Both the position numbers and the translations under genes were made by a program. The notes under the pieces were generated by a model that saw nothing but the letters and a program-made list of their open reading frames with translations, did no database searches and had not been told where the DNA came from. From Peronospora farinosa (taxonomy: Eukaryota > Oomycota > Peronosporomycetes > Peronosporales > Peronosporaceae), in NCBI GenBank assembly GCA_947646735.1, contig CANTFK010000985.1:371401-435400 (forward strand): 64,000 nt of DNA. The letters run 5' to 3'. Of the stretch, positions 9,575 through 19,921 are shown piece after piece. The stretch's first letter is position 1; every line of letters begins with the position of its first letter.

Positions 9575-10921
9575 ATGGCTAAAGGTAGTGCTGTGATACA
9601 TCCGCACCGTTCGAATCCCGATGCTATTCGTCAACTTCAAACAGACCGACGAATTATAGAGAGCTCAGAAGACATGGAACGAGAGGAAGAGGAGGAAGAG
9701 GAAGAAGAAGAGAATGACTCGGACGACGAAGAAGAGACGCAGATTCCAATTGATGATCAGATGACGGAGGTTTTGCCGTCTCTAGAGCGAGATACGAGTC
9801 TTTTACCAATTCAGAGACGTCCTTCACCTATCTCGCCGCCTTTGCCAATGGCTGAGGCATTGACAGGATCACCTACGGGGCCTTTAGCTGCTAATATGTC
9901 GCCATTTGCAGATATCGAGTCGACGCCGCAGTCCAATGAAGATGAAGATTCGAGGTCAGAGACGTCGTCGGAGATCAGTTTAGGCTCTGGTCGTCCTATT
10001 AGACGGCGAGGAGCAAGAAAACGTGTGATGACGGCGTGTTCGAACCACCGGGACTTGTCTGAGAGACTGAAGAAAGCAGTGGTATGTGATGGAGAAGAGA
10101 GTTTCGGTGAATCGATGATTGGAGCAGATGTGGTGCTGTGTGTTACACGTGGTGAACATCACCATGGAGAAGGTGGATCGGAAAATGCTGCTACTAATGG
10201 AAGTAAAACGGAAGGCGCTCGGAGGTTCCATGCGCATCGGTTCATTGTAGCTGCTAGCTCGCCGCCTTTTCGTGCGATGCTGACTGGAAATATGCGTGAA
10301 TCATCTCGACGAGATGTGGAGTTATATGGTATTGAGCCTACGGTTGTGGAAAAGATGCTGATTTTTATGTATACGGGAGACGTGGTGCTGGATCTCGAAA
10401 GTGTGCTGGGGCTGCTGATTGCTGCGGAGATGTATGAACTAGTAGCGCTGCGAGAAATGTGCAAGGGTTTCGTGCTCAAGTACGCACATGAAGTTTTCTG
10501 CGACCCTCAGGTGGTACAACTACCCGAGAAGATACTGTTGGAACTTATACCTCAGGACGAGCTACAGATTCGAGAACTGGCACTAATGGAGGCTCTTGTT
10601 ATGTGGGGTGAGTCCCGTGTCGCCAACGCTGAAAAGCCGCTGGGAGCTTTATTGGAGGGGATGATGGAGTTTGTTCGTTTTGCTACAATGAGTGTCAGTG
10701 ATTTATACGGCAAAGTTCGTCCGTTGGTAAACAATGGGGTCATCCGCGAACACCTCCTCACGGAAGCTCTGTTTAATCATCTAAAATGGGGGTCACAAAC
10801 TGGCGTATCAGCAAAGCGCGCCAAGCCACGTGCACTCGCGGCCTCACTGCGCAAGCGTAAGCGCGTGTCGTTCACGCAGCATGTCACTTTTGACACAGCA
10901 ACGCAAGGAAATGAAGCATGA
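9575..10921 (+). CDS. BTB/POZ and BACK domain protein
   Basis: Single exon, 448 residues. Residues ~30-60 are an acidic run of Glu and Asp; residues 60-165 are Ser/Pro-rich and look disordered. The BTB domain begins near residue 175 with GADVVLCV, has a basic/His-rich insertion, and continues with FHAHRFIVAASSPPFRAML, VELYGIEPTVVEKMLIFMYTG and LLIAAEMYELVALREMC. A BACK-like helical region follows (LLELIPQDELQIRELALMEA, VRFATMSVSDLYGKVRPL). The C-terminus is basic (RKRKRVSF), possibly a nuclear signal. BTB-BACK proteins commonly serve as Cullin-3 substrate adaptors, but no Kelch or other substrate-binding repeat is present, so partner and target are unknown. Confidence 0.85.
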   Translation: MAKGSAVIHPHRSNPDAIRQLQTDRRIIESSEDMEREEEEEEEEEENDSDDEEETQIPIDDQMTEVLPSLERDTSLLPIQRRPSPISPPLPMAEALTGSPTGPLAANMSPFADIESTPQSNEDEDSRSETSSEISLGSGRPIRRRGARKRVMTACSNHRDLSERLKKAVVCDGEESFGESMIGADVVLCVTRGEHHHGEGGSENAATNGSKTEGARRFHAHRFIVAASSPPFRAMLTGNMRESSRRDVELYGIEPTVVEKMLIFMYTGDVVLDLESVLGLLIAAEMYELVALREMCKGFVLKYAHEVFCDPQVVQLPEKILLELIPQDELQIRELALMEALVMWGESRVANAEKPLGALLEGMMEFVRFATMSVSDLYGKVRPLVNNGVIREHLLTEALFNHLKWGSQTGVSAKRAKPRALAASLRKRKRVSFTQHVTFDTATQGNEA

Positions 10922-11533
10922 AGGGTTAGTTTTTTTACGGCTCAAATTACGCAGTGATAAAGCCGGTTAGGAGAATGAGTAGCAAAGCTGTGTTATTATA
11001 ATTTATAACTAGGCTAGCCTGGCAAAGGAACGCGACGTCCTTCCGCTGTTTCTTGTGCCACTGCTTGAATCGGTCCTCGCTACGTGCGACACTTGTCCAC
11101 GGTCGAAGATAGGCAATTTATCGTAAAGGAGCACTCAAGCCAAAATGATCCACCCTGCCAATCCACGTCCAAGAGGTTTGTGATACTTGCGTGGGCTAGA
11201 TGCATCACGAAAGTGCAATGAAGGGTACGAAACCCGATCCCAATTAAGGGTCGGACAGCTACAAGCGTTCCCGCTAAAGAGGTCCTCAATCCTGGCGTGC
11301 GGCTTCCGGTGACTTTAATCTCCATGTACAAACAAACTGAGCTGTGCTTGAACACCGGCGCTAATATCACATTAAGCGCTCGGCGTATGCAATTTGATTC
11401 ACCGATCGGGTCGCTCTGCTGGGTGGGGTATCTACAGGATTGCAACAGCTCACCAACGAAGTCTTGTTCAGACCCTAGGGATTGGTATGCTTCGAAGTAT
11501 TCCATTAGTCGAAAATGATAGAACTATGCCCCA
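10922..11533. other. Convergent intergenic region
   Basis: About 0.6 kb between the stops of the BTB gene and the TBC gene. A 141-codon minus-strand frame at 11080-11505 is open, but its composition is only weakly protein-like. Fragments faintly recall ankyrin repeats, though not enough to call. I treat the stretch as non-coding or relic sequence. Confidence 0.4.
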
Positions 11534-13293
11534 TCAGTCGTATTCGTTCATGCTCATGCTGGCCTCAGTCGAGTATTCGCCTTGCAACACGGCCAGGAAA
11601 GAGCTTGAGATCTACCACGCCAGACGTACAGAAGCAATTAGGCCCAACACATTCACCACAAACCAGAGATTTTACAGACTTACATTGAACGTCCTTGCAG
11701 TCGCAAAGAATCGGTTAAGATCATTATCGGCCTGATGTAGCAAAGAAGTCAGTTACTAGCGTGTTTAACATCGGATAAAACATCGCTACCTTGTGTCGAT
11801 AGAACCACGTGACCTTGGATATGTAAGTAAATATTTCCTCGGAAGATGACCTCCGTAACAGTGGAGCCTGTCCGTAGAAGCCAAAAATGACCCGCTTAGG
11901 AAGATAAGAACTCGAGTAAACATACTTGGTGCTACCAACCTTTACCTCAATAGTACTAAAGATAGCTAAACAAGTCTGAAAAAATACTTTCCAGCCAAAC
12001 TCAAAGAACAATTCTAGGAAAGCGATGGCATAGCGGTGATGGAACAGCTTACACTCAGTAAACAACGTTAGGATCCAGCTGCAGCTCATCAAGTAAAGTT
12101 AGTTGGTGCAGTAAATAATGATAAAGACATATCTCATAGAATCAACGGGCTCACTTACGAAGATGCGTAGGTCGACGGATGAATATCGTGTTCCGACAGG
12201 TGGGCATGCAGACGTGGTAAGTGCAGCCTTAATGCTTCGTCGAGCTGAAAGTAGCGAAGATTCACATCTTTCATGTCGGGACCATAGACGTTGTCCAGTC
12301 TGTACTTTTCCGTTAAAGCCAGGAACAACCGGAACGCAATCTCACCATTCATCTTGGACTCTTGAACGAGTACCGCTGCCATAGACGTCATACCCTGTTT
12401 GCAGCAAAAGAAGTAATAGACAAACATTAGATACCTACTAGTTCAACCCTCTCAAAACATACAAAGTAAGCTTTTAAACCTGGCAGTATCCGATTTGAGG
12501 TTTGAGCATCAGGAACATGCTCAACAGCTGATGCGTGGTAGATTTCCACGTCATAAATTCAGACGGTGAATACAGTGACTTGACTAAAAAGTTTGATCGC
12601 TTTGCGTTGATAATTCGTATCTGCAGCTGCTGAAATGTACGATCGACATCCTAGAGAGCAACCAGCAAAACAAATGTATCACTATAAGTATTCTCTCCAA
12701 CTCTCCGTCTTTTGTTATTGACCCCCCCTCCTCACCCTGTTAAGTGTCCGTACTTGCTCCAAATATGTCCCAGAAACTCTATGCTGTTTCGGCAATTGAT
12801 GCACCAGCCATTGATATTCATCTCCTTTAAGTTCTGTAGGTACCACACAAGTCTGACGTTTGCGTACTAGATAGAGCCACTTCTCGCCATGGCAACCGAA
12901 TGGCAGCATCTTAAAACGCCATAAGAGATGCCGGAAGGAGAACGTCGGTTGAGCGCCACGTACTTGAGGCTGACAGTCTTTGCACAGTACATGGGGCTCC
13001 GTACCACATGAACAAAATGGACATACAAGCATGTGGCAAAACTGTAGCCATATTCAAAATATTACAACAAATTATCAGCAAAATATGATTCTCACAAAAT
13101 ATGATTCTCAGCAAAATATGATTCTCACAAAATATGATTATTACAAAATATGATTCTCACAAAATATGATTATACTTACGCTGCAGGGTCGGGCAGGACG
13201 AAAGCGATGACAGGCCACTTGACAGCAGTGACAGAACAGTGCCTTTGTGATGTCCGAATCAAATGAAGCAGCGGATGTACCTGAGGTCGTCAT
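11534..13293 (-). CDS. TBC-domain Rab GTPase-activating protein with Cys-rich N-terminus
   Basis: Complement of eight exons: 13180-13293, 12736-13041, 12480-12650, 12159-12394, 11946-12078, 11790-11867, 11684-11731, 11534-11611; 387 residues, all joins in frame. The TBC catalytic features are visible: DVDRTF carries the arginine finger, and IGYCQGM carries the glutamine finger across the exon 3/4 junction. These are followed by FQLDEALRLHLPRLHAHL, YASSWILTLFTECKLFHH and FGWKVFFQTCLAIF, matching the helices of RabGAP domains. The first ~80 residues are unusual: Cys/His clusters (CHCCQVACHR, FCHMLVCPFCSCG, LCKDC) that probably bind zinc. TBC proteins accelerate GTP hydrolysis on Rab GTPases in membrane traffic; which Rab is unknown. 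The least certain splice is the 3' end of exon 6 (GTAGCG donor). Confidence 0.82.
13078..13173. repeat. AT-rich minisatellite inside a TBC-gene intron
   Basis: Six imperfect copies of a 16-17 bp unit, caaaatatgattctca with variants, lie in tandem inside intron 1 (13042-13179) of the TBC gene. They account for that intron being 138 nt, the longest in the gene. Copy-number change here would alter intron length only. Confidence 0.85.
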
Positions 13294-13383
13294 CCTGCTC
13301 TTCTTCTTGTCAGTCAGTCACAGTCTTAAGCTAAACTTAAGATTTGAAACCTCTACTAAAGCATATAGCTACATTATGGCTGC

Positions 13384-14644
13384 CTACTTGTGACTCTCCT
13401 GCACTACGACCTCATCATTGAGCTCTGCAACATCTTCGATCTCGACCTCAACCTCGGCTTCAGCTTCCTCGGCATCATCTTCCGTGACCAAACCCGTCTT
13501 CCACAATTGTCGACCTTTCAATTCGTTGCGTTAGACAAGATGAAAAAATGTTTTTCATTGCAACTTGCATTGTATTGTACTGTACCTGTGAGTTTTGCAG
13601 TAGCCTCATCCTTAAGCGATATTTTCTTCGTGCCCTGCATCTCCATATCAAACTTTGCCTTCCAAGCAGCAAATGTCTCAACAGTTACTGGTGTGCCTGC
13701 AGAATATCAAAGCCAAGAGACATTAGTATGCCTTGATGTTGTTGCTACTATCAAACAAGCGACCAAATTTACCGTGAATTTCACGCCGTTTCTCTTCTTC
13801 ATTTGCATTTGCCTGCATTTGTCACAGCCACATACAATTAATGGTACCAGCTGGAGCTTCCATATTCACTGTTATCACGCCTTACCTCCTCTTGTTTATC
13901 CGCTTCCACCTTATCATCTTTTTTCTTTTTCTGCTCCATACGACGCAGCATCTCCTGGTGCTCCGATCCATCCTATCCAAGCACCGATGCAGATTGTAGC
14001 ATTAAGTATAAAATCCGCCACTTCAGTCCAGCGTTAACGTAACGTACATTTCCCTCGCGGTTGTTCTCCACTAGATATTCCCGTACTGCCTCGGACAGCG
14101 TGTATATCATGGCCATACCCATGTTCTCCTGGACCTGTTGATCCAGCAACTGCTTGATCTCCTTCACTTGACTGTCTATCAGGCCTTTCTTCACAACAAT
14201 CTCAAGCTTCACGACAAGAAAAGACAAAGACCAAATCAGCATTTAGTAGTCAACTAGTAATACCATTTACAAGGCTAACAGTAACAAAAACAGCAAGTGC
14301 AAACCTTTGGCTCGACGTCCGGATATGTCTCCGGGATTACAGCCTTGAGCAGCAATGCCACTGCGATCCATGTAAACAAAAGCAACAGATTGTCAGCAAA
14401 TTGTCTACCTAGTAGCAGCTACCAACTAGAAGCTAAAGAGCGCACCAAAGTTGTTCTCGCCATCCTGATTGGGCACCACGTGTACCTGATAGGTCAACGG
14501 CTCGTCCGAAAGCTCTGTCATCACATCAGCAACATGATGGTTAATATAATACATCCAATGTGTACGTAATACATTGCAGCAATAGGACGTTTACGCACTA
14601 ATAAAGTCATCCATGTAAATGGATTCGAGAGCTTCCACTTCCAT
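13384..14644 (-). CDS. RWD domain protein, RWDD1/DFRP2 (Gir2) family
   Basis: Complement of eight exons: 14599-14644, 14446-14514, 14305-14360, 14048-14206, 13886-13972, 13773-13812, 13586-13696, 13384-13514; 232 residues. The RWD domain opens with EVEALESIYMDDF, continues with KAVIPETYPDVEPKLEI and ends with ENMGMAMIYTLSEAVREYL. A charged coiled coil follows (MLRRMEQKKKKDD), then the family signature HGTPVTVETFAAWKAKFD and GRQLWKTG, then an acidic tail. This domain order and length fit RWDD1/Gir2, which partners the translational GTPase DRG2 and, in yeast, the Gcn1 stress pathway. The frame remains open a few codons upstream (DYKEEQ before the chosen Met), as in human RWDD1, so a tiny extra 5' exon is possible. 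Confidence 0.85.
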
Positions 14645-14912
14645 GGTCTGTTCTTCCTTGTAATCTGCTCAATATCCATCAATTTACGGTACACTCATTG
14701 TCAGTCTTTTCCTTCATATCTATACAGAGTCCAAGCTTCTAGATGCTGTATAGCTCCACGGTGAGGCGGGATATATCGACAAGTAGCATACCAGTCATCT
14801 CGAGTCTTTAATGATGCTTAACTGTCCTTCGTGTGGCATGTGATTGGCTAAATATAGTTTTCTAAGACTGATGATTCGTTATAAATCCTGAATTATTGTT
14901 TTTGCCAAGTTC
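14645..14912. promoter_or_regulatory. Shared divergent promoter, RWDD1-like / PIG-W genes
   Basis: The two start codons point away from each other across 268 bp, so regulatory elements for both genes must sit here. No TATA box stands out. The assignment rests on position only. Confidence 0.45.
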
Positions 14913-17200
14913 ATGATGGACGAGGACTACAAATTGGCAAAAATGGCCTTTGTGGCTGACCTCCAGGGCACTAGCGCACGCGAAGTTTTCCTTGTTTTTG
15001 CTATCTCTCCAGTGCGTAATGTCTTTTTGTTGATATAGCGGTAAAATGGTGCGAAATGGCTGAGATTTGAAGTCAGGAGACATTAAAATAAAACGTTGTT
15101 GTATCGTTACTAGGGATGTTTATGGCTCTACTCGGAGCTTATGTTGTTGCTGGAAGTCATGGGTATTCGACAAGTTGGTGCTGGTAATCCAGTAAGTGTA
15201 TCGGAGTTATGGTCGATATTATAGGCATTTTCGTTACGGGTCGATGCACTAATGGAAACGGTCTGAATGGTGTAGAACGTGGTGGTGACTATCTTGCTAG
15301 AGTTCGTCGTGACCGTCGTGCCAATGATGATCGGTTTTAGCTTCACTCAGTATGCAGCGCCACTTCTTATGATGGTGTATAGCATGGCAGTGATGCTCTG
15401 CGCGTTGTCATGGTTCCATGCCAAGGAGTACATTCACAAACACTGCAGAAAGGAAAAGATGAACCAGCTACTTGAAAAGGAGCTGCCGTTCCTGACCAAC
15501 TTTCGCGCTCAAATCATGCTCTCTACGTGAGCTACAGGAAGTGGCGTGTATATACTGCTGGATATGAAGTGCTCACTTCTGTGTTGTGCCCAAATGTTTT
15601 ACGATGCAGGTGTTTTGCGATCCTGGCGGTTGACTTCACAGTTTTCCCTCGTCGCTTTGCTAAGACAGAAAACTATGGTTTTAGTGTCGTAAGCAATCCT
15701 TTCTTTGATGGTATGGCCACTGTGATGTCATCAGCAGCTGATGTGAGTGACTGTGACTGCTTAGATGGACATCGGAGTAGGAGCATTTATCGTTTCATCG
15801 GCAATTGTGTCGGCGCCAGCTCGTGAAGCACGTCCTAGTGTTATCACGACGAGGTGCGTAGTAAAGTACTTGCTAATGGCTGTACAACTTTCATCATTGA
15901 CAAATCTCGTTGCTAAAAAGCAGAGTTCACTCCGAGCACAAGTCCGCACAAACCTTTATGATGAGATGCTACGCATTCTTTCGGCCAATTGCGCTTGTCC
16001 TTATCTTCGGAGTAGCAAGGTTTCTGACTATAAAGGGTGTCAACTACCAGGTATGATAGCGATTTGGCAATCTCGTATGGGCCGCCAACTGATCGTATCT
16101 GTGTTAACTAGGAGCACGTGTCTGAGTACGGAGTGCACTGGAACTTCTACTTTACCCTCGCGGGTGTGTACCTAGTGTACTGTCTCCTTCGTGCTATTGG
16201 CAAATGGACAACGAGCCCTGTGGTGGCCCTTGGAATCGCTATTGGTATGCCAGCGAGTGCACACTATGCTCCCTCTTTATCGAGATGATATGCTTATATC
16301 GAACTGACCCATGCTACAATATTAATTGAACAGGCTATCAAATGTATTTATCTCAGTATGGTGGTGAAGAGTACATGCTAAATGCACCGCGGGATAATTT
16401 GATGAACCAGAATCGTGAAGGAATTCTTAGTTTAGCTGGTAAGTACATTTGGATCGTATGCAAGATGAAAACAACTTACGTCATATGATGTGCTACGTCT
16501 GCCAGGTTACACTTCACTGTACATGCTTTCCATCTATGCGGGCCGAAACATATTCGGCTACATTGACACCAACGGAGCGAAAGCTCAGCGCAACATGAGG
16601 TGGCTCGTTGCCGCGCTGCTTGCTCTCACCGTGATGTTGTGGCTGTCAACGTATCTGTCTGTTCGACTGGTTGCACGTCCGTCGCGTCGAATGGTGAGCA
16701 TTCACCATTTCTAGTTATTTGCTCAACAATGAAGGACATGAACCTCACGTTGTATCTGTAGCTAAATCTGTCATATCTATTGTGGGTCATGGCCGAGTCC
16801 GTGTTTTTGCTGGCGATATACTGTGTCATCCAAACTGTCTGGTACGTGTTTGGTTCCCAGTCCTCACAATCCTTACCATGAAATGACTTGATTGTGCACG
16901 ATGTACACAGTATGCTGCCAAGAGTTCCACTACTGTTTCAAGGTATCAACCAGAACCAGCTCTTCATCTTTATCGTGGTAAGCGGCTTGTTGCATCACTC
17001 TCGGAAGGGCGACAATACGCTAAGCAAACAAACATTTGTACTGCAAACAGGCCAATCTGATGACGGGCGCTGTCAATCTGAGCATGCACACTATCAACGC
17101 AAGTCCTGTCATTGCTTCTACGGTGCTACTGTTTTACATGTTGGCGATCTGTGTCCTTGCCTCGGTACTTCAGCAGGCTCACATTCGCATTAAACTCTAA
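14913..17200 (+). CDS. PIGW: GPI-anchor inositol acyltransferase PIG-W/GWT1
   Basis: Twelve exons: 14913-15011, 15114-15191, 15276-15526, 15610-15688, 15765-15853, 15921-16050, 16112-16244, 16334-16438, 16506-16693, 16762-16841, 16911-16977, 17051-17200; 482 residues, every join in frame. Exon 1 (KLAKMAFVADLQGTSAREVF) corresponds to the family N-terminus. FAILAVDFTVFPRRFAKTE is the most diagnostic block, with MDIGVGAFIVSSAIV, HVSEYGVHWNFYFTLAGV, NREGILSLAGYTSLYMLSI and NQNQLFIFIV also conserved; about a dozen hydrophobic segments are present. PIG-W/GWT1 is an ER membrane enzyme that adds a fatty acyl chain from acyl-CoA to the inositol of GlcN-PI during GPI synthesis. The second LPMO downstream has a GPI-like tail and would be a plausible client. 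Confidence 0.92.
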
Positions 17201-17666
17201 TGTAGCCATGTGACGACTATGTTCCTTGAGCTACTTTGACGTAAAAAGATAGATTCCTCAGTCAAACGTACTAGGTCTATTTTTACACAGATATCTTCGC
17301 TAGCCTATCTTCGACGCCGGATTCGAGGCTGAGTTCTGTGTGGCCATTATTTCGCTCGAGGTTTAATCGAGAGCCACACGTTTTTGGCAGGCAATCGTAC
17401 CACATTTCACCCCTTCACCGCATACACTTTATATCCTGTACAATAGCTATTCGATTTGCTATAACCAATCCCTCACTTTGTCTCTCTATATTCTAATACC
17501 GGCCTAAACCGTTTCATCTACTGTAAAATACAAGTATCTAATTGAGAAGCTAAACGGATGCAAATCTTTTTATTTGTTACGACCCTGTTCGGCTAATGTC
17601 ACAATTCAATTTGCACCAACAAAACCAATTTCCTCGTATTTCAGTACTGATAAATAAAACGCCCTC
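17201..17666. other. Intergenic, upstream of the desaturase
   Basis: 466 bp between the PIG-W stop and the desaturase start. It is AT-rich near the desaturase and has no convincing open frame. A minus-strand frame at 17577-17894 overlaps desaturase exons 1-2 and is a shadow. Confidence 0.5.
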
Positions 17667-19269
17667 ATGGCTCCCATTGAAAGTGACAAAGCCATGAATA
17701 TAAATGGTACATATCTCCTCTTTACAAAATAATACATCTCCATGACTTTCTATTAACTTTCTATTGATGTTTCTTATAGAGGGATTGTACCAACGTAAAG
17801 ACGCTGTAGCCGCCACGAACGACAAGATTACCACTTCGTACACGTGGCAGGACGTAGCCAAACACAATACGGCCAAAAGTGCCTGGGTCATCATCCGTGG
17901 TATTGTCTACGACGTGACTGGTACGATCCGACCACAAGCAGAACGGAGTCTCTCAACTGCTTTGGTACTAATTCAATAGATACTTTTTGTTGCACCATCA
18001 GAATGGGCCGATCGTCATCCTGGAGGTCGCGAACTCGTGCTATTGCACTCTGGCCGGGAGTGCACGGACACGTTCAAGTCGTACCATCCCTTTTCTGATC
18101 GCGCAGACAAGATCTTGGCCAAGTACGCTATCGGCAAACTTATCGGTGGCTCTGAGTTTCCCATGTACAAACCGGACACGGGCTTCTACAAAGAGTGCTG
18201 TGACCGCGTGAACGAGTACTTTAAAGATAACAAACTGGACCCGCGGAATCCGTACTCGGGACTGTGGCGGATGTTTCTAGTGGCAATTGTTGGTGTAGTT
18301 GCCTTCATGGGCATGAACCAGCTACTATCGGACAATATCTACGCCCACTACGCCTGGGGTGCTGTGTTTGGAGTGTGCCAGGCACTTCCACTGCTGCACG
18401 TGATGCATGACGCGTCGCACGCTGCCATTACCAGCAGTCCGACGGGCTGGAGATTGATCGGACGGTTTGTGATGGATTGGGTTACCGGTGCAAACATGGT
18501 GTCGTGGCTCAACCAGCACGTGGTGGGCCACCACGTCTACACAAACGTCCCTGGTGCTGACCCAGACCTTCCGGTAGACTTCAAGAGCGACGTGCGACGT
18601 ATTGTGTACCGTCAGACGATGCTGCCCATCTACAAGTTCCAGCACATTTACCTGCCACCGCTCTATGGTGTGCTCGGTCTCAAGTTCCGTGTGCAGGATA
18701 TTCTTGAGACATTCGTCGCGCTTACGAACGGACCGCTGCGCGTGAACCCACATTCGGTTGGCGACTGGGTGGAGATGATCCTGTCCAAGGCATTCTGGGC
18801 TTTTTACCGCCTTTACATTCCGCTGGTCTTGCTACAGGTAGACGCTGGTCGATTTTGGGGCGTTTTCTTCCTCGCAGAGTTCATGACGGGCTGGTACCTA
18901 GCTTTCAACTTCCAGGTGAGCCATGTATCCACGGCATGCGAGTACCCGGGTGATAAAGACGGAGGAGTCACAGCCATTAACGACGAGTGGGCTATCTCGC
19001 AGATTAAATCATCGGTGGACTATGCGCACAATTCACCTTTCACGACATTCCTGACCGGCGCGCTCAACTACCAGGTGACGCACCACCTTTTCCCGGGCGT
19101 CTCGCAATATCACTACCCGAGAATTGCACCGATCATTCTTGACGTGTGCAAGAAGTACAGCATCAAGTACACGGTGCTGCCCACGTTCACGGAAGCTCTG
19201 GCTGGCCACTTGAACCACCTCATGATCATGGGCAAAATGGGGAAGCACGTGGCTGTTCACATGGGTTAA
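17667..19269 (+). CDS. Front-end fatty-acid desaturase, delta-5 type
   Basis: join(17667..17706, 17780..17920, 18002..19269), 482 residues. Introns are 73 and 81 nt, and the second splits the cytochrome b5 domain. Exons 2-3 give a fused cytochrome b5 domain (YTWQDVAKHNTAKSAWVIIR, EWADRHPGGRELV with the haem-ligand HPGG). The desaturase part has three His boxes: HDASH, QHVVGHH, and QVTHH, where Gln replaces the first His as in front-end enzymes. Membrane segments flank them. The sequence resembles oomycete delta-5 desaturases as I recall them (for example LPLLHVMHDASH, VSWLNQHVVGHH, CEYPGD), which turn dihomo-gamma-linolenic into arachidonic acid and eicosatetraenoic into EPA in the ER. Regioselectivity is inferred from overall resemblance, not from a single residue. 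Confidence 0.88.
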
Positions 19270-19921
19270 ATAGGGTCTGTCCTCATGGCAGTCATTGAGC
19301 TGCGGACTAAACACTTGGCCTCAATCTGCTGTGTGCCGTTCGAAAGCTGTGAGATGTTTTGCTGACTAGCTGAAGAGATACTTAAATGGTGAGGCGGGAA
19401 TGGATGCGCTAAGGGGGATCACCTCACTTATCCATGTTTTTTTCTCACTGCGACCGCATGTTTGATCAAGTGTTTTCTTTTCTTGTTTTCAACTCAACAG
19501 TGCCATATGAGGAATGAAACATGGCAGCTGGCATCAATTTTTTCAGCTTGTCAATCTCACGCGGGAGCAAAGTTCGCATCCAGTGAACGAGCTTCGTTTT
19601 CTAGGTCGCGTTGCTGTACTAAATCGTGACATTGATAATGAAGAGGTCCATATGCTGATCCACTATCTTCCTGCAGAGCCTCAACCATTGGCCGTTGGAG
19701 TCGTCAAAGAGAACATGTCTTGCATTGCAGTCGTTCTTCGTCCATACTTGCCTGCTCTATCCACTCGCAACTGCACCAAAATTCTAGCAATATATATAAA
19801 AAGGGTGGAACCACACGTCTTATCACGACACGACAGGAATGATAAAAGAATAGTTGTAAGCTCAAGTCAGTCTTCGAATCCCCTAGTAGCCGTAACATCT
19901 GACGAGTTGGGAGAAATCAAC
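19270..19921. other. Intergenic and 5' region of the first LPMO
   Basis: 652 bp between the desaturase stop and the LPMO signal-peptide ATG. The LPMO frame happens to be open back to 19514, but the added sequence crosses a TATA box and would place the signal peptide inside the protein. I treat it as promoter and 5' UTR. Confidence 0.55.
19790..19803 (+). promoter_or_regulatory. TATA box of the first LPMO gene
   Basis: A run tatatataaaaag lies about 120 nt before the ATG at 19922, a good distance for a core promoter with a ~90-nt leader. It supports using 19922 rather than 19514 as the start. Inferred from position and sequence only. Confidence 0.5.

Noticed and set aside
11080..11505. 141-codon minus frame that faintly recalls ankyrin repeats
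   Set aside because: The consensus Gly and Leu positions are mostly absent and no splice partner was found.
19514..19921. Longer N-terminus for the first LPMO
   Set aside because: It would bury the signal peptide and His1 and crosses a TATA box at 19790.
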